Below are positions 1 through 14,254 of a DNA stretch of 64,000 bases, piece by piece. The stretch lies in NCBI GenBank assembly GCA_021292105.1, contig CM037864.1, positions 39,213,486-39,277,485 on the forward strand, read 5' to 3'. Made by a program: the position numbers and the translations under genes. The notes under the pieces are model-generated. The model did not search any database. It was given only the letters and a program-made list of their open reading frames with translations, and was not told where the DNA came from. Each line of letters opens with the position of its first letter. Position 1 is the stretch's first letter. Origin of the DNA: Anadara kagoshimensis. Lineage: Eukaryota; Mollusca; Bivalvia; Arcoida; Arcidae.

Positions 1-3000
1 AAGCATGTTTCAATAATCCTTGACTTGGATGAGTTTTTGTATGCTAGTATGTTACTGTTATGCTTCATGTTCTGTGCCAGACTAACACACCATTTAAGGT
101 TTAAAATACATTCATTTTAATGTAATCCAAAGTTGAAAACCAGCCTTAGAATTAAGGTTATGCAATGACATGCATTTTTTCATTCAAGAACATATATGTT
201 CTCTGTAAGAAATGTTAAAACAACAGAATATTGACGCATTTACATCACTTCAAAGAAAACCCATCTGTACAGTAATCAAGATGTATTTCTGCCGCAAATT
301 AATTAAACTGTTGTATATGTAAAAACCTGTATAAAAAACATATCTATTGGGGAACATGTCAAACTTGCACCTAATTGTACTAGTATTGGAATAACTTGCT
401 TTTAAAACTGACTGCTCAGTTAAAATATTTTTTTTCGAAATCTGAAATACCCCTGGTGTTTGGTTGAAGATCAAAATACGAAATATATAAACTTTTGTTC
501 AGACCAGCTAAACACATGGACGTTCTGTAATACAAGTACATCCCATTTTGTTTGAATGTTTGGTCCAGAAAAACACGTATTAAAAATCAATATTCGCAGA
601 GGTTAATATGAAATCAGACAACTATTCAAACATTGTTTGGTTTTTAAGCAGTTGTACTTGTGAATAATATTACCATTGTTTTAGAGATGATTGTTAACGA
701 CTTTCGTTATATAACTACATGGTTATTAAAAGGGTGTGTCCTAATTCTTGTTCAGGAAACTGGTTTACATAAGAGTTTTACTCTTGTTCCAGGATCCTGA
801 TTTGTAAAATTGTTTCATTACGTTATTGATTTGATTTGATTTTCAAATAAATATTGTTTAAACTAATTCTTGTTCTAGAATTGTCCTGTAACATAAGGGA
901 AAAGCGTAAAAGCAAGTCTTCATTGAACAATTTCATATACATGTACATGTACATTAAAACTCATTTTGACCAAGGGTCACCATTTACAATATTTTGAAAT
1001 TAATGACCACTAATCGGTCCTTAGACTGGCGACCTAACATGACAGACCACGGCTGCACCCATAGCAATGTGCGAACGCATTTTATACTGTATTTGTAACG
1101 GTCCATTGTTGTCAGTTAATTAATAAAATTAATAAATAAATGTCATTTGTCATCTATTTTATTGCAGTCAGGCGTTTCTAAAAATAGTTTCCCACATTCA
1201 GAAGTGCTAGTAAGATGTTTGGTCGTGTGAAAGTTTAATTCATGTAAAATGTTCTATGCACGCTTTATGCATTTTCAAATAGTAAATGTAACAGCATGTT
1301 GTTGTGCGCAAAATAAAGTTAAATATCAAAGAGATTTCTAAAACTATATCGAATTGTTTTGTTATTATCCTGATTGCATTGGTATTAGCAGTTTCATTTT
1401 TGTGGTTATTATTAGTCTCCTGTCTGTGAACCCGGGAAGGGGAACATATCGGTCTGGCTGTCTGTATGCCATATCATTTTGTATCCCTCTCGCATTGAAC
1501 AAGTGTAGGGATTTTAATGAAAAATGATGAAGTTCCCAGAAACATTGGCTGGCAATAAATTGTTTATAAACATATCTTGTCCTAAATTACTGGACTAAGT
1601 GAGAACATCTTGAACCTGACAACCACATTAGATTTAAAAAAAATGAAAGTTTCCATCTAGTACTACTACTGCAGATATTTTTTATAAAACTTGACATAAA
1701 AAGCAAGTGACTTTGTTTTGCATGTCCATTAATAGTTATATTGGATTTCCAATATGGCCTCTATAAGCCAAAACTTGAATTTTTATTCCGCATCTTCTCT
1801 TTAAGCCACCTTGCAGACATGATAATCTTATTGCTAAGATGCACATGCTAAATCATGGTTATCGGTTGGTCAGATTAGCAATATGGCTACTTGAATCCAT
1901 CTTAATTTTAACATCCATATAGACTTTTAAACACTGAAAGGATTCTGTCGAAACTTGGTGGATACGTTAAGTATATGACATGCCACATTTTTGCTACATA
2001 TTGTATTCGTATTCTCCTAAACCTTGGCGTTGATAAAATTTAGTGGAAATTATAAGCATTAGACACTGCTTAAGAGTAATTCTGATGTTCCAAGGCTAGA
2101 TTGCAGATCAGTTATTGAAACAGTATCATGATGTGCTATAGAAACTAAATAAACATCTCCAATAATGCCAACTACAACCAAAATCGGCATGTTTTATCTC
2201 TTACTTATAATTTGCAAAGTCCTGTATTGCATGTAATACGTACTATTAATTCACAACAGAACGCACCTGCACAAGGAACGCATTTTATGTAAACACCGAC
2301 AAATTTTAGCATGATTACTGTCCTACCCTTCCAGAAGAACACTATGATCTATTCAAAGACTAATTGGAATATATGAGATTCTTTGTGTTATATGACATAT
2401 CTGGTTTGCTGACAATCTGATTTTGTGAAATTTCAATGGGAATATTTGATATTTTTTAACAATCTCAACAAATATTAAAATAAAACAAATTGACAGCTAA
2501 GCAACTGAACAATAACCGGGATCACGAAGAACAAGAAAAAGTAAAGAAGAATAAGACAATTTAAACACGCCTGTTGCCCAAGTTCGTTATTTTAAAAAGC
2601 ACCTGCCGGCAAATTGTTTGAGATCCAGGTATACATGTATTTGCATTAACTTAACGATTTTATCCTTATTAAACCACAATGATAAAAAAATCCGACATAT
2701 AAATGCCTTGCTACACTATATATAACATTATATCTCATTTATTATTAAGTTATTAAGTTATTGATAGAAATATGTTCATCCACAATATTCCATGTCTTTG
2801 TAGGATAAAATTTCTGACTACACATTAAAGCGCTGTGAGAGTTCGTGAATGGTCAGTATTTACGTCACATTAACATCATCCATGATACTAAAGTGCGCAG
2901 TTGTATTATTTATAGCAGCTAGCTTTACAGTGAGTTTACGTCATACCACCAGGAAATGGTACACTGTTACGACAAAATTTTCTTTTTTGTTGAGTTTCAT

Positions 3001-4724
3001 CTATTATTTTTATAGCATCTACATATATGATGCTTACGTCATTCCATCAGGAAAGGATAAGGTGCCACTAAGCTTTATTTCTAAACATCGAATGTGACAA
3101 TATAATATATATCGTTGTCGATGAAAAATTAGATTTTTCTTTTACACAGTCACGTTTAAATGATGCATTTAATCCAAAATTTAATGTTAAGAAGTACAAA
3201 ATAAAAATTTACTTTTCAAAATACAAATATAATTATATAGAGAAGGGAATTAATATAATACATACAAGGACATATAACCATCATACCATTTCCATACCCT
3301 ATATAGGTCAATTCTCATATTATTTCACGCACATGTTAAATGCAAAGCACGTGCTTTTCCTGAACTTGTCATGCAATAATGTTATCTTTCTCTGACAGGA
3401 ACAAATAGTCTGTTCTTTGTAGAAAAGTCTAGACTCCCAGTGTATTTGTGAATTTCTGACACACGTTACTCTGTGACAATTCTGACAGATTAATGTTGGT
3501 ATTACTGTCCAGTTTGATATGCATGTGGCGATTAACCACAAAGAATATGTTTAAATAAAGAAGCTGTGTCTTTCCTAAAATAGTAAAAGATGGATTGGAT
3601 ATGGTTTCATTTATCAACAAATTCCGGGAAAAGGTTCTTGACTGACCCAGTAACCCAAGACTGAAAGACAACTTTTTGTACAAATTATTTTTGGTCCGAC
3701 AGAAAAAATGTTTTACTCTAACTTTATACATGACTTTTTGACTTTCTGTCTTTCTTTCATTTCTTGAATTTGAAAAATTAGATAAATTCATCATTACGTA
3801 CAAGGAATTTGCCTTACTAACCACAAAATGCGTCGCATGTTAGAAAATGCTTTAAATTTTGTTTTATTTACCCTTTTTGGTAGAAAATAATCCCGTTGAT
3901 AATTTTTATACCAAATGCAAGGCTCGATGAGTAACGTATACTTTTTTAGATAAAATATTTACTTGTTAAAGGGAAAGTAGGTTTTTTTGCAAACAAGAGC
4001 AACAAAAGACTACGGCAATAAAAAACAAGACATGTATAAGCTGTCTAAAAGATCAGTATGCTGCATCACAGAAACACTTGTATAAACTTATAAAAACGCG
4101 ACGCATATCTTAGATCATTCTGGCACTATTGTTTGGCCTTTTCATTTTGACCGTTTGGCCTTAAATCACGTTTCAAGAATTCATTTGTCACTGCATATTC
4201 ATGCAATAAAACTATTTAGTTTTTGTGTTTGTTTAATTTTCGGGGAGTTTCGCTAGAAATGTATTACTTGATATGAAAACAACACACCATATAAATCAAC
4301 GCAATATATCCTAGTGCTAACAGTTGAAACTTTTTAAACAAAACATACATATAGTGAGTTTTTGTTTTATATTTTATTTTAAATATTTGTGAAATTAGTA
4401 ATAAATAAAAACACCATTAACTAAGTAAAGAAAACAGAAAAGTTTTGAAAGTGAATTATCGGTGGAACTAATATTTATATATTACAGTAGAAGAAAGGAG
4501 ACCAAAACATGTACTTGACACCAAAAACATGACATAGAAGCAAAAGATATAAGACGACCAAACAAAAAAAAACATACTAGGTCCGATGATTATAAAATCC
4601 CGACTTTGGACGGACACTGGAGTAAATCACCACTTGTGTTTTATATTAATACAAGCTACAGATTAATATGTTTGATTGAAAAATCCTGTTATAATCTCAG
4701 TTCAGCAGGGATTGTACACTTAAT
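1..4724. other. AT-rich stretch, no gene recognised
   Basis: I see no conserved protein, RNA gene or named repeat here. The open frames at 250-474, 2849-3097 and 3320-3824 are short, AT-biased and have no recognisable motif. Around 2856-3060 a short phrase (tttacgtcat..ccaccaggaaa) recurs about three times with loose spacing, too little to call a repeat family. Confidence 0.6.
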
Positions 4725-5284
4725 TACAGGTCTGTCGAAAGTTTAACACTTAATTAGCGAATTGCTGCTTAATCGATAGCTCATTTCGGCCCTGTGTTAG
4801 CTATATCGGACCACTGCGGTAGCTCAGTTGGTAAAATGTTCGCTCCGTAAGTGGGAGGTCGTGGGTTCGAGCCCCACCAGGTCTGACCCAAGATTTGAAA
4901 GTGGGTAGTGTCTGTTCTTTCGCCATGCACTCGGCATTACGAAATGAAAGTTACGGTTCTTTCGGATGGGAACTTAAAATAAACGAGTCCCCGTGTCACG
5001 GTGGGCTTGGCACGCTAAAAACCCCTGCTGTGTAATGCCATAAGCACAACACACGACAAAATTTCTGCACCTTCGCATATAGCTGGCGAAGTCTCGATAT
5101 AAGTGAAAAGTTCTTGACTGGGACGTTAAACACCATTACTTAACTCTACTATGTTAGCTATATTTTGCAACGGCTGTTCGACAGCTGATGTCTTTATCTC
5201 TGCAGCTTATCCATTTGTCGGCCACTTGGTAGACATGTCATTTTAGTTTTCTCAGTGTTAAACTTTTGACAGGTCTATACTGTA
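4725..5284. mobile_element. MITE family 1 copy, split by a SINE
   Basis: The ends are inverted copies of about 22 bp: the left end reads acaggtctgtcgaaagttta and the right end carries the reverse complement (taaacttttgacaggtctat). The body is about 200 bp once the inserted SINE (4807-5151) is removed, similar to the three other copies at 27956, 39181 and 53877. There is no coding capacity, so it is a non-autonomous element. The superfamily is not clear; a TA target site is possible. Confidence 0.75.
4807..5151 (+). mobile_element. tRNA-derived SINE (family 1), full length, inserted into a MITE
   Basis: The tRNA-like head has a pol III box A (tagctcagttgg, about 4820) and box B (gggttcgagcccc, about 4863). 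A conserved body of about 250 bp follows, then a tail containing 'gacgttaaacaccattactt'. The 12-bp sequence tgttagctatat flanks it on both sides (4795-4806 and 5152-5163) and is a target-site duplication. This shows a clean retrotransposed insertion into the older MITE. The tail resembles SINE tails common in molluscs. It should move with a partner LINE's enzymes; no such LINE is visible in the window. Confidence 0.88.
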
Positions 5285-8200
5285 TTAGGTAACGAGGAAA
5301 AAGACATTAAGGACACCTTGCATTTAATGATATGACTAATATACATTGTGCAAATATAACACTTCTACAGGAAAATGGATGGTGTCATCTGTCATACAAA
5401 ATGACAGAAAGTAATTTTCTGTAGGACTTTCTTCTTCGTTAAACATTGGAGGTCTTGTATCTAAACGCGTTAGTACTCATTTAAACCCCCTTCAAAGGCA
5501 ACTGGTAGTTTTTTATTGTGGAAAATACAATGTTTTCTAATTCAATAAAAAAAAAAGAGACAGACATCTACAATATGGTGTGGTCCATTAAACGATTATT
5601 TTATTACTTAGAGGAAGTTCCATCGCAACTTTAGCACTACCGATCTTTTAGGAATTTGATACCACACGTGACTATGCCTGTGTTGACAAATTCTAGCAGG
5701 AAGAAGTTAAAAAATTCTTTATATTAATTCATGATTTTTTTGTTTCTTATGGACAAGGTAACATTCATTATATGTTGCAAAATTATGATGAATAATAAGT
5801 AAATACAATAAGACTGGCCCCAGGCATAGACATTTTTAAATCCGATGACATCAATATGACGTTAAAGCATCTTTCGCCGGCAATTAAAGACAGTTTTTTA
5901 CCTATATTTTAACTAATTTGTCCCTTAGATCTTCGAAAAGTGCGAGCGCAAACGAAAAGAAACTACATACTTTGTCTGATGACTGATTATGACAAGAGAA
6001 AGAAATTATGAACGTATAAAATTTGTTCTCGGTTGCGCTCTATATTTGCAGCGTCAACATACGTGTAAAAATGTCCGACAATAGCATGCTATATGAAATC
6101 ATTGAAATACACCATCTTTTATTTTACATTAATTAAACGCATTAAGAGAAATTTCAAAGAACGTATCATGTTATATATTCTGTAAAGCTAGATTTCAAGT
6201 CCGTTTTCTTATGGGGTGCCTAAAAGGACCTTATCGCATATGCTCCTTTAATTTAAAAATTAAATAATTGAATAATGAGTTATTGGAACATTAAAATAAA
6301 CATTAGACTTAGACTTACACGTTAGATTCCATTGGATTGTTAAGCTCCTCATTAACCTGACGCTATTTAGCCACGCCCACTCACGTGCCAAATGGCGTCT
6401 GTGACGCCATGAAGGACAATGCAGTCGTGCTGGCGTTTTCTATGAGTGGTTTAGTAAATGTATCATTGTGATTTTTTATCATCAAGAATTTGAATTTCCA
6501 AAATAATTTATCTGTTTCATTTCTTAAGCATAATCATTGAAACGGATTTCAATTCGGGTATATTTGGAGAATTAACCTGAATGGACTCTCGCTGTGCACA
6601 CTGTGTAATTTGCAAATTCAAATAGACACAGTGTACGTTCAAATAATTTTAGAAACATGAATGAAAATCAGTTCTATGCTTAAATATTATTCATTAGACG
6701 AATAAACCGTTTTTAAAATCAAATATGTTCATATAATGCATAAAATTACTAAGCTTTTTTTCAGGTAAAGCTATCATGATCATAAAATGAAATACTTTCT
6801 TAGACAATTAATTAATTTTAGCAACAGGAAAGTTCATGCATATATTCATCATGACCAATTACACTTATTTTAAAACTTCCTTTAACTAATTAAAGCACCA
6901 ATCACGTAATTAAATGCATGGTGTGACATAACGGATAGCTTTAGTATTTTTCTTGGTCGCCAGGCTATCCAATTTTATTCAGAAATTTAATCGGACTACA
7001 ACGTGTATTAAATTATTAATGATTGCAGCCCACGATTGGCCAATTAAAATCGTTAAAATGTTAATTTTAATCATTACAGTCAGACTTTTAATTAAATGAT
7101 CATTCGAATATTAACAACGATAAAAACATAATGGTAAATGGGTGTGGACCTGAAAAATAATATTGTTTTAGTTTTTAGATCTGAAAGAGGAAACATGAGA
7201 TGAATATATCTGCTACAGAAAACGTGGTTAAAACACTAAAAAAATCCAATGCACAGCTTTTTAGGAACAAAACGAATATACGGAATTTTTACGCAAATAG
7301 GAGAAAACGGAAAATATGTAGATTGGACAATCTCTAATAGATATATTTCGATAGTTTTATGGCAAATGCATAGTTTAATCGTAAAATATATTTTATATAA
7401 AAAAAGTATATGACAGAAGTTAAAAGTAACAACCTAAAAATAGGGTGTAAAGTATATCTAATTGATATAGCATTATATTTATTGTCATTATTTTGTGGCC
7501 GAGTGGATTTTGATCTAAAGACAATTGCAAGTTACTGCAATGTTACCATGATAGTGCAGTCATCTATTTTAGGCTGTGAAATTGTATCGACTTAATTAAG
7601 TGACGGCCTAAGGATAATTTAGGTATTGCAAACATGAATTTGGACAGATTTGTAAAAGAATTATGAAATATAACTTAGAAAATAGAAACTTTTTTGTATG
7701 CTATTATAAAATATATTTCAAACTAATGATGCACTGTATTGTTTAACCATATCGTCTAAGAAATCATATGGTGCAAGTTGCAAAACTTGCTGACTTGGAA
7801 AATCCTGGCAAGTCCATCCCGTCCCTTCCCATGACCACATACAAATCGTAAATCAGTAGCTTTAAGTATCTATATATCACCATACAAATTGTATATAATA
7901 TACTACTGTGACATACAGACATATTTTTTTATATTAGAGTACGACCTTTCATTGAAATCCCGTCAATTTGATGGATAGATGCCGAAAAACGCACTGACGA
8001 TTGTTCCCATTTCTGCCTGTGGTCATTTTGTACAATGTCGACTTGCTGCAAATATACTCTCATTATGAAAAACACCTTACTTATGTAAAAATGATCAGTT
8101 CTTTATAGGTAATCGATATATATATATGTATTCGATAACATATTGATCTTCAGGTGTAATAATTAATTGACAGGTATTGATCACCGATGATTGACATATT

Positions 8201-11039
8201 GATTTGTTTTGTACATTGTAAGTTACATCATCGACATTTATTACAAATTAAATGTGTCTGGTTACATGTAGATTAACGGATTTTTTTATTTTAATGGTAA
8301 CGCACGTTGTACGAACGTAACATACGAATGAAATTTGTGAAGAAGAAAAGAAAAAAAAAAACATTATCACATTGCCCTTAAGCTTGCGTTGTTGGATTAT
8401 GTTTTTGCAAAAATAAAAATAGCGAAATCCGTTGATTTGCATAGATAATTGGCTTCTAAGTTTTAGAAGATTAAGCATTATCCTGGCTATCAATAAATAT
8501 AAAAAAAATATTTGTATGACATACCAATGGAGACATCAGCGGCAAATAATTAGATGTCGCTACCCAGACCGTTATATTAAAACGACATTTTGATGAAAAG
8601 TTCACTTTTGGATTAATTAGGGTTCTATTGCGCAATTCTCAGTTAATTAATTATTCTATGAATACACATGTGATATTTCTCGTCAAAATATAATTGCGCT
8701 GCAAATCTAAGTATTTTTGCAGCGCAAACATGCATTCCGTATGAAGAATTTATCACCAAACAATACGAACAATTTGCGTGTTATATTAAGAGGAATTACA
8801 TCTCTGTTTGCCCCTGAGAACATGTGCGCATTATTCATGAAACTAAATAAATATACACATGTACTTAGTATATTAATATAATATTCTTTCTTGTTTTTAG
8901 AGAGATGATTGATCATGGCAGAATGAGATTATCATTTAATTAATTTTGAAGATGTATTCCTAAAACACTGACTAAATTGATAATATGGATTTAAAAACTC
9001 CACTTTTTTTTAAATACATGGATACAAAATTAAATTAAAAGCATAGTTTTGAAAAGAAACATCTGAATATGTTTGTAAGCAAAGTATCTAAAAATGTAAT
9101 GAAATTATGGTGACTAAAATCGTAATATTTCAAAAAATAATAACAGATATTTTCATATCATATTTTTTTTAATTTACTAAACGAAAAAATAGGTCATGTT
9201 ATAAATTTTCGAACATTTCATTCTGCAAATTAAAAAAAAATATAATATGACAATATATAATTACAATAATCGACAATCCTTTGTATCCCGTTTTCTCCAA
9301 AATCTGTTTTGTCTGGCTAGAGTGTATTTCCTCTACGAAAATGAATACTATAGTATAATATAATATAGAATAATAGTGTCATTTATTATATATTGTATAA
9401 GGTTCTCATTAACAATTCCTATTAAGTCTATTTCTGTCATTTTTACTATTTTCTTTACGGTCAAAATATTGATTACAAAAATATAAAAATAGAAAGAAAG
9501 AGTGAAAGGAGAGATAGTAGACGTTTTTATATCATGAATAAATAGTTTGGGGAGGGTTTTTTGTGGTGACATTTCGGCGATTAAAAATGACACTTGCTTG
9601 ATGGTTCCATTTTTGCATAATATGTCATATTTTTAGCAGCTATAACAGTGGAGTGTCTGTGTACGACTGACCCAATGAACTAGGTTAATGTGACCTATGT
9701 TAGTTTCCGTCTCTTTCCCGCCGCGAGTTAGATCACCTGAAGACACCGTGCAGATTTTTAAGCTTTATGCATGTATTATGTGCATACATGCATAATTTTG
9801 TGCTTTATATATAACATATAAATGTCTGCAAAAATATTTTACTTTTATGGTTCCGATATTACTTAAAAACGCAGGAATAATGCATGAAACCCGTTATTAT
9901 TGCTCTTAACATGAACAAAGACATCGAAGATTATTTACTCCAACCAGCGACATTTAATACTTTTTCCAATTTTGTTGCTGCAACGAAGGACCAACTTACG
10001 TTCAAAATTAGCGAAGCGACAACGAGAATGCTAGTATTCATTTCAATAGAGGCAATTTAATCCATGCTCTACTGCAGGGCAACAATTTATTTATTTATTT
10101 TTTTATTAATGTGCCATACACAACTTTTTTTAATTTAATTATAAAATGCATTTATATATCACTTTTTAAATTTAATTACAAAATGCATTCATATACCACT
10201 TTTTGAATGTATTTTATGATTAAATTCCAAATGTGGTATATGACAAATATAATACACATTTAACTAGGGATGAAAAAGACACTGTTAATAGGTATATTTT
10301 ACTGCTATATAAAGAAGGCAATCAGTGAGGTGAATAATATATATATATTTTTAATGAAAATGAAATGATCCATATCCTTTGTAGTTTGAATCAAACCGAT
10401 GTGTCTCGACCTATAACACATACTATTGTAGTAGGTGGACACTTTTGTCAGAGTAATGTGGTCATAGTGGATGGGATCGAACCCTGTCAGATTTTGTATG
10501 ACATATCAATAAAACTATCATATGTCTACGTTATTATTAGAACAGAATATGTATAGATGTCTAAAATATCATTTTGTATTACCGAATCTCAAAGAACACA
10601 GCGGTGGAGTAAATGTCGAATGTTTGCTGATGTAGGGTGTTACATTGGTATGATGCTAACCGAAACAATGTAAATGTTGGTAGACAATGATATTGTAAAA
10701 TATTTTTGAAAACGACCAATGTTTCTTTTACCTATTGAGTGGGTTTACATCGCTTTCAAAGTGACGAAATTCCATTTATTAGCTTCACTGAAAATATTTT
10801 CTTGACTCTAAACTATTAAATGTATAACACCCGCTTTATAACCATAAACTGCTTGTTTTCATATCTGCTTTTTCGCCCATTTTACAAGAGCTCATTGAAA
10901 CATTAGAATGTCAACGGAATGCAATTTTCAAAACTATTAATACTTATAGTGTTACTGTATGTCACATATTCTAATTTTTGTGCAGATGCCCTTAATTTTA
11001 AAGCATTTTCATTCAATTCTGAATTTTTGAACTGAAAGA
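5285..11039. other. Long AT-rich stretch, no gene recognised
   Basis: No coding region, RNA gene or convincing mobile element was found. Open frames at 7410, 8248, 8707, 9348 and 10365 are short and compositionally biased. Small hairpins occur (for example around 6391-6410, atggcgtc...gacgccat) but have no context that suggests a role. Confidence 0.55.
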
Positions 11040-11220
11040 GCATTTTGTATTCGCGTCCCGGTTCAACCAAAACAGCGTTCTGTATCCACATCCAGCTTAA
11101 TCCAAATAACAGTCTATATCCACGTCCATCTTAGTCAGAGAAATGATTTGTATCCCATGTCCGTCCCGATATAGTCAAAAGAGTGTTTTGTATCCACGTC
11201 TGGATCTGGTTGCACAAAAA
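11040..11220. repeat. Degenerate tandem repeat, ~35-39 bp unit, about 5 copies
   Basis: Successive units start with ttttgtattcgcgtccc, ttctgtatccacatcc, tctatatccacgtcc, tttgtatcccatgtcc and ttttgtatccacgtctgg, spaced about 35-39 bp apart. It is an old, diverged minisatellite with no coding sense. Confidence 0.65.
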
Positions 11221-12222
11221 GATTCATTTACGTTAGACAAGGTGCTCTCATTGTCTTCTGAACTATACACCAAACCAGAGAAGGTATAACTATAGAGTCA
11301 TTATTATGTAGTTGTTCTTTAAGCTCAATTTTCAGGTCACACCTTGTAATTTTTTCTAATAATGAAACAAGTATTGGCTTTTTGAAAAACACGTCTTCAA
11401 CAACGTCAAGTGGGTAGCAGTAAAGAGATAATTAAACACGTCCCTGAATGGCGCAGCAAAAGGTCAGAGATAGCAAAACGCCGTGCAATGTTGGCTTAAG
11501 ATTATGTACTTTATGGTGGATCTTCAATAAAAACCTTATGATTAAATGCTTGTAATTTACATAAAATAAATATGCAAATTAGCTGATAATTAGATTATAG
11601 TTGAAATAATGTATGCCATTGATTTCTATTACAACATAAAGATGTCAAAAATTATTTCAATAATGCATTTTACCTTGTTTGAACGTATTTAGCAATTCTT
11701 CGTTAGTGTTCATATAAACTATTTATATTATTTTTATCTACTGGTTTTATTATGCTAAAATTTGTTTTTATACTCGAATATGATGTTATTCCCCGAAATG
11801 ACAAAGCAAAAATGCTTTACTTGTGTTGTTGATATCAGTGTATGACTTTCGCCAGATCTTTGGCTTACCCACGAAGTCTGCTTATTGCTAAGTATTTTAA
11901 AAGTATATTCCATATTATACCAGTTTTAATTTATCAGCACTAGACGTCCATTTAGGGTTATATATCTAACCATCTTATTCGGTTGCTTAGGTTTCATACT
12001 ACATTGTAACGTAAATATCAAAATGAGCAACACCATACCACATGTTCATCTGTATACAGAACAAAGTTTGCAGTTTTTGTCCAGTGTCCAGAAGGTACCG
12101 ATCTAAAATCCTTGCTACCTGTACATATATACATGAAATAGCAAATGGTTTATATTTCTGAACTGAGGGTACTTCTTACTCTGTGGTACATTTCTCTTTT
12201 CATCTTGAACAAGCAAGTTATG

Positions 12223-12247
12223 ATCAGGTTTATTTATTTATTTATAT

Positions 12248-12294
<47 letters not shown>

Positions 12295-12349
12295 TTGGTT
12301 TGTTTATTTATTTATTTATTTATTGGTTTGTTTGTTTATTTGTTTTATT
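12223..12349. repeat. (TTTA)n microsatellite
   Basis: About 30 tetranucleotide units of ttta, with a few ttgg/tttg interruptions near 12296-12340. The open frames here (YLFIYLFI-type repeats) are translations of the microsatellite, not genes. Confidence 0.95.
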
Positions 12350-12894
12350 GCCTTGTATGAGTTTTTTTCCACCAGACAGTTGGTAAATTCATATAAAAAA
12401 TGACGTATTTCGTAGATGCTGATCAGTGTGACTGACAACTTACAACCATAGGATTCTTATACTTCTAATAAAAGATGACACCACCTTGAACCATTTTATT
12501 CATATTCATATATTTTTTAATTTCTACGTAAAACACTAAAAAGTTTGGCGTCAATTACCTTATAAGGAAAATCAATTATGTATCAGAATAATTATTTTTA
12601 TTGTTCTGTGACCTAATGGTGTTATAAGACAAATTCGGAGTGAGTAAGCTACTAATTTACATATAATTATCATTGTGTTATATGCTGATAGAGAAACAGA
12701 TATATGTCACATCGGACGTTAAAAATGGACAGCTTTCTTGACAGTAAATGTTTTTCAGATTATTCATGAATAAGTTTTGTATGAATTTTATTAATTAAAA
12801 AACGAGGTTAATGGGTCAAAGGAAACTAGTGTCCAGATCGTTCTACATATATGTTTTCATTTAAAAATAAAAGCTATAGGTATAGCCTTTGAAG

Positions 12895-12898
<4 letters not shown>

Positions 12899-12934
<36 letters not shown>
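12899..12934. repeat. (GA)n microsatellite
   Basis: About 18 uninterrupted GA dinucleotides, just upstream of the tRNA-like SINE head at 12968. Confidence 0.95.
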
Positions 12935-12935
<1 letters not shown>

Positions 12936-12967
12936 ATTTAAAAAGCTATTGCAATGGGGAGTTAATA

Positions 12968-13090
12968 TAATGCTGTAATGGTAAAGCACATGTCTATAGT
13001 GCGGAGGTCCCAGGTTCGATCCCCGTCCAACCCTGCATTGTTTTCTCTTTCCTGTTACAGTTGCAAATGTAGCGGCCTACGGCAATCAAG
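12968..13090 (+). mobile_element. tRNA-like SINE head and body fragment
   Basis: A tRNA-like region with a box-A-like segment (gtaatggtaaagcacatg) and a strong box B (aggttcgatcccc, about 13012) is followed by a body with 'ctctttcctgttacag'. The minus-strand fragment at 27050 shares this body phrase. The clover-leaf is poor and the 3' sequence is SINE-like, so I call it a SINE piece and not a working tRNA. A second tRNA-Ser/Leu-like box A on the minus strand near 13405 (gagtggtaaaggcg) suggests further SINE debris up to about 13420. Confidence 0.6.
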
Positions 13091-13430
13091 ATTATTCTTT
13101 CTTACGTTCGGCTTGGTTAACACACCGAGATGAGATGTGTTTAGTCCAATGAGAATGAAATTATTGTGTCTTAAACTTCCAGTCAAGAGTATTTGACTCA
13201 TCAAGTACTGGATACGGTGGAGGATACCAGAGTACTGACAACTATCTCTGGAAGAGAAATAACAAAGTTAATAACACTAACATCTCCCCGAGTGGACTTT
13301 GAGCTTTGGCTGTGAAAGGCACTGTGATTCGTAAACCGACTCTTCAGACCGCTCTGTCAACAAGGTCCCATTGGGTTTGCAGACTTACGCCTTTACCACT
13401 CGGTCCATATCGATAGTGACATCTTAATAT

Positions 13431-13615
13431 ACAGTCAAACCTGTCTATAAAGGCCATCCAAGGAAACCAGCAAAAGTGGTCTTTATGGGAGGGTGGTCTT
13501 TATATACAGGTTCAAATAATATGAATAAAGAACAATTGAGATACAATTCTACTGGCCTTTATAAGCAGGTGACCCCTATATAGAGGTCACCTGCTTAAAA
13601 TCAACCACCAAATTC
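13431..13615. mobile_element. MITE family 2 copy (acagtcaaacctgtctataa ends)
   Basis: The left end reads acagtcaaacctgtctataa. The right part carries degenerate inverted versions (ggcctttataagcaggtgac). A perfect 11-bp-arm hairpin (aagcaggtgac / gtcacctgctt) lies at 13563-13596. A second copy at 38694-38865 ends in the clean reverse complement of this terminus. It has no coding capacity. The right boundary is uncertain. Confidence 0.65.
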
Positions 13616-14254
13616 AGCAGCACTCGACACTTAACAGGTGGAAGTTCTCCCTATAAGCGTTAGTTTACCATCGAAGAATAGAAAAGGCAAATTAGATCAA
13701 ATAATAAAATTCATGAAGAAACCGTTATAGCATAAGACATAATCCTTTAATTTTAAGAACACTGAGTTGATATCAGGGTAATGACAAATGTGGTCCTTGA
13801 GGGTTATTTTTAATCCGTTGATTAAAGATCAAGTAAATGTCCACCAATGACATTTGAAGTTTTACATGTAACTACATAAGCAGTGGTATGCCTAGTCAGT
13901 ATGGATACATAGTGCAAAAGATATGGTTATATCTAGATTTAGGCAGCGGATAGTGTATGGTGGTGCAAAGATGAAAATTAGAGTGGCTTTAAACGTAGTA
14001 AGTATAGCACCTGAATACACCAAACCTTTATGGATAATATATACAAATTCTGTACAACACTATTCTTATAGTCATTGTTGTAACTCGCAAACTGGTATAA
14101 AGCAATCTATGAAGCAAAAATATCGACAAAAATTGAATGCAACAAGGAAAGTAAAATATTGAAAATGATAGCAAGACCAGACAATAGGAAACACATTAAG
14201 ACCATCGAATATTAGACCCCCTTTCTACTTTAGGATTGCAATTGGTCGTATTGC

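Noticed and set aside
3429-3824. 131-codon minus-strand frame
   Set aside because: It has AT-driven composition, no motif, and overlaps another unrelated open frame; I cannot support a gene.
4807-4885. Functional tRNA gene
   Set aside because: Box A and B are good, but the SINE body, tail and target duplication show it is a SINE head.
12145-12386. Tyr/Leu/Phe/Ile repeat proteins
   Set aside because: They are translations of the (TTTA)n microsatellite.
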